Shown one piece after another: positions 63,391-64,000 of a DNA stretch of 64,000 bases. Position numbers and translations under genes: made by a program. Position 1 is the stretch's first letter. Every line of letters begins with the position of its first letter. Source of the stretch: Anoplolepis gracilipes (Eukaryota; Arthropoda; Insecta; Hymenoptera; Formicidae); contig NC_132976.1 in NCBI RefSeq assembly GCF_047496725.1, forward strand, positions 6,246,001 through 6,310,000, in the 5' to 3' direction. The notes beneath the pieces are model-generated. The model did not search any database. It was not told where the DNA came from and worked only from the letters and a program-made list of their open reading frames with translations.

Positions 63391-64000
63391 ATCGTGGATT
63401 TGTTAGAGCCATCATCTCCGGTTTGCAGAGGCGTGCATTTGAATAGGAACGACAGTCGTGCATCAGAGAGGTAAAGTCGTAGAAAGAGTAGAGAAAAAGA
63501 AAGAGAGAGAGAGAAAGAGATATCAAAGGAGCTGAAGGGGATACCCGACTAGCATCGTAACGCGAGGCACACCACTGTCCCCTTTATATCCAGGAACATA
63601 ATCTCACAAAATTATTGGCCCATTCGGACCTCCTGCCTCTACGAGAGACACCGGCTCTTTTCTCATTCACGTGTCCGACGGCGTTACTCTGCCTTTACTT
63701 TGCGTCTTCCCTCTCCTCTTCAATGCGTCAGATGAACCTTCTCTTTGCATACGATTTAGCTTTAAAATCTCCCTCCCCCGTTTTCCTTCAAACGTGTTGT
63801 TTTTGCACTGATTATAAAGTATTCATATTCATGCTACAAGTCTAATTTAACCCTTACTCCGTATTGTTATTTTTGGCACCTTCTAAATGTACAGGTGGGT
63901 CAGCGTATTTTCGATAAGTTTATTAATATGTAAAAGTGTTTTAAAAAATCTGAAAAAATGTGCATACCTACTTTGAACATTCTACATAAAGACTAAAATA

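Larger units (their letters stand above)
58971..64000. other. Distal gene desert
   Basis: Mostly AT-rich. CpG-richer blocks lie at about 60420-60860, 61140-61400, 62440-62830 and 63240-63700. Two speculative first-exon candidates are recorded separately in the findings. No confident gene or RNA gene was seen. Confidence 0.5.

Overview
The window reads as a hymenopteran-type insect genome, probably an ant. Non-coding DNA is very AT-rich but CpG is not depleted, there are many long (AG/CT)n, (AT)n and (GT)n microsatellites, and one animal developmental gene has multi-kilobase introns. The species assignment is an inference from style; nothing in the sequence proves it.

The one securely identified gene is the paired-class homeobox gene aristaless (al) on the + strand. 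Three coding exons (12645-12850, 25738-25783, 35079-35651) join in phase to a 274-residue protein. It starts MGIS like fly Al, carries a complete Q50 homeodomain split over all three exons, and ends in a proline-rich region, an FQSLLAN box and a C-terminal OAR motif. The middle exon is only 46 bp, between introns of 12.9 and 9.3 kb. The first exon has a clean splice acceptor 167 bp before the ATG, so at least one more 5' exon lies upstream and was not identified.

Layout: 1-12.5 kb is AT-rich upstream DNA. 12.5-35.7 kb is al. 35.7-41.6 kb is its 3' flank, with CpG-rich blocks that could be enhancers. 41.6-46.8 kb holds a tentative two-exon minus-strand gene whose exons agree in phase and splice signals, with a CCAAT-box cluster upstream of it at 47.4-48.0 kb. 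43.4-44.5 and 45.2-45.5 kb are inverted-repeat mobile elements. 48.0-48.8 kb is a diverged long-period tandem repeat. 49.5 and 52.5 kb hold two near-perfect foldback hairpins. 58.3-59.0 kb is a roughly 680 bp inverted-repeat element carrying a hammerhead-ribozyme-like motif in each arm, one of them with the catalytic G12 position changed. The remainder is gene desert with microsatellites, as is common around developmental transcription factors.

No tRNA, rRNA, CRISPR array or prokaryotic feature was seen. The strongest candidates for something little described are the hammerhead-like inverted-repeat element, the nested-palindrome TIR element at 43.4-44.5 kb, and the tentative minus-strand gene.
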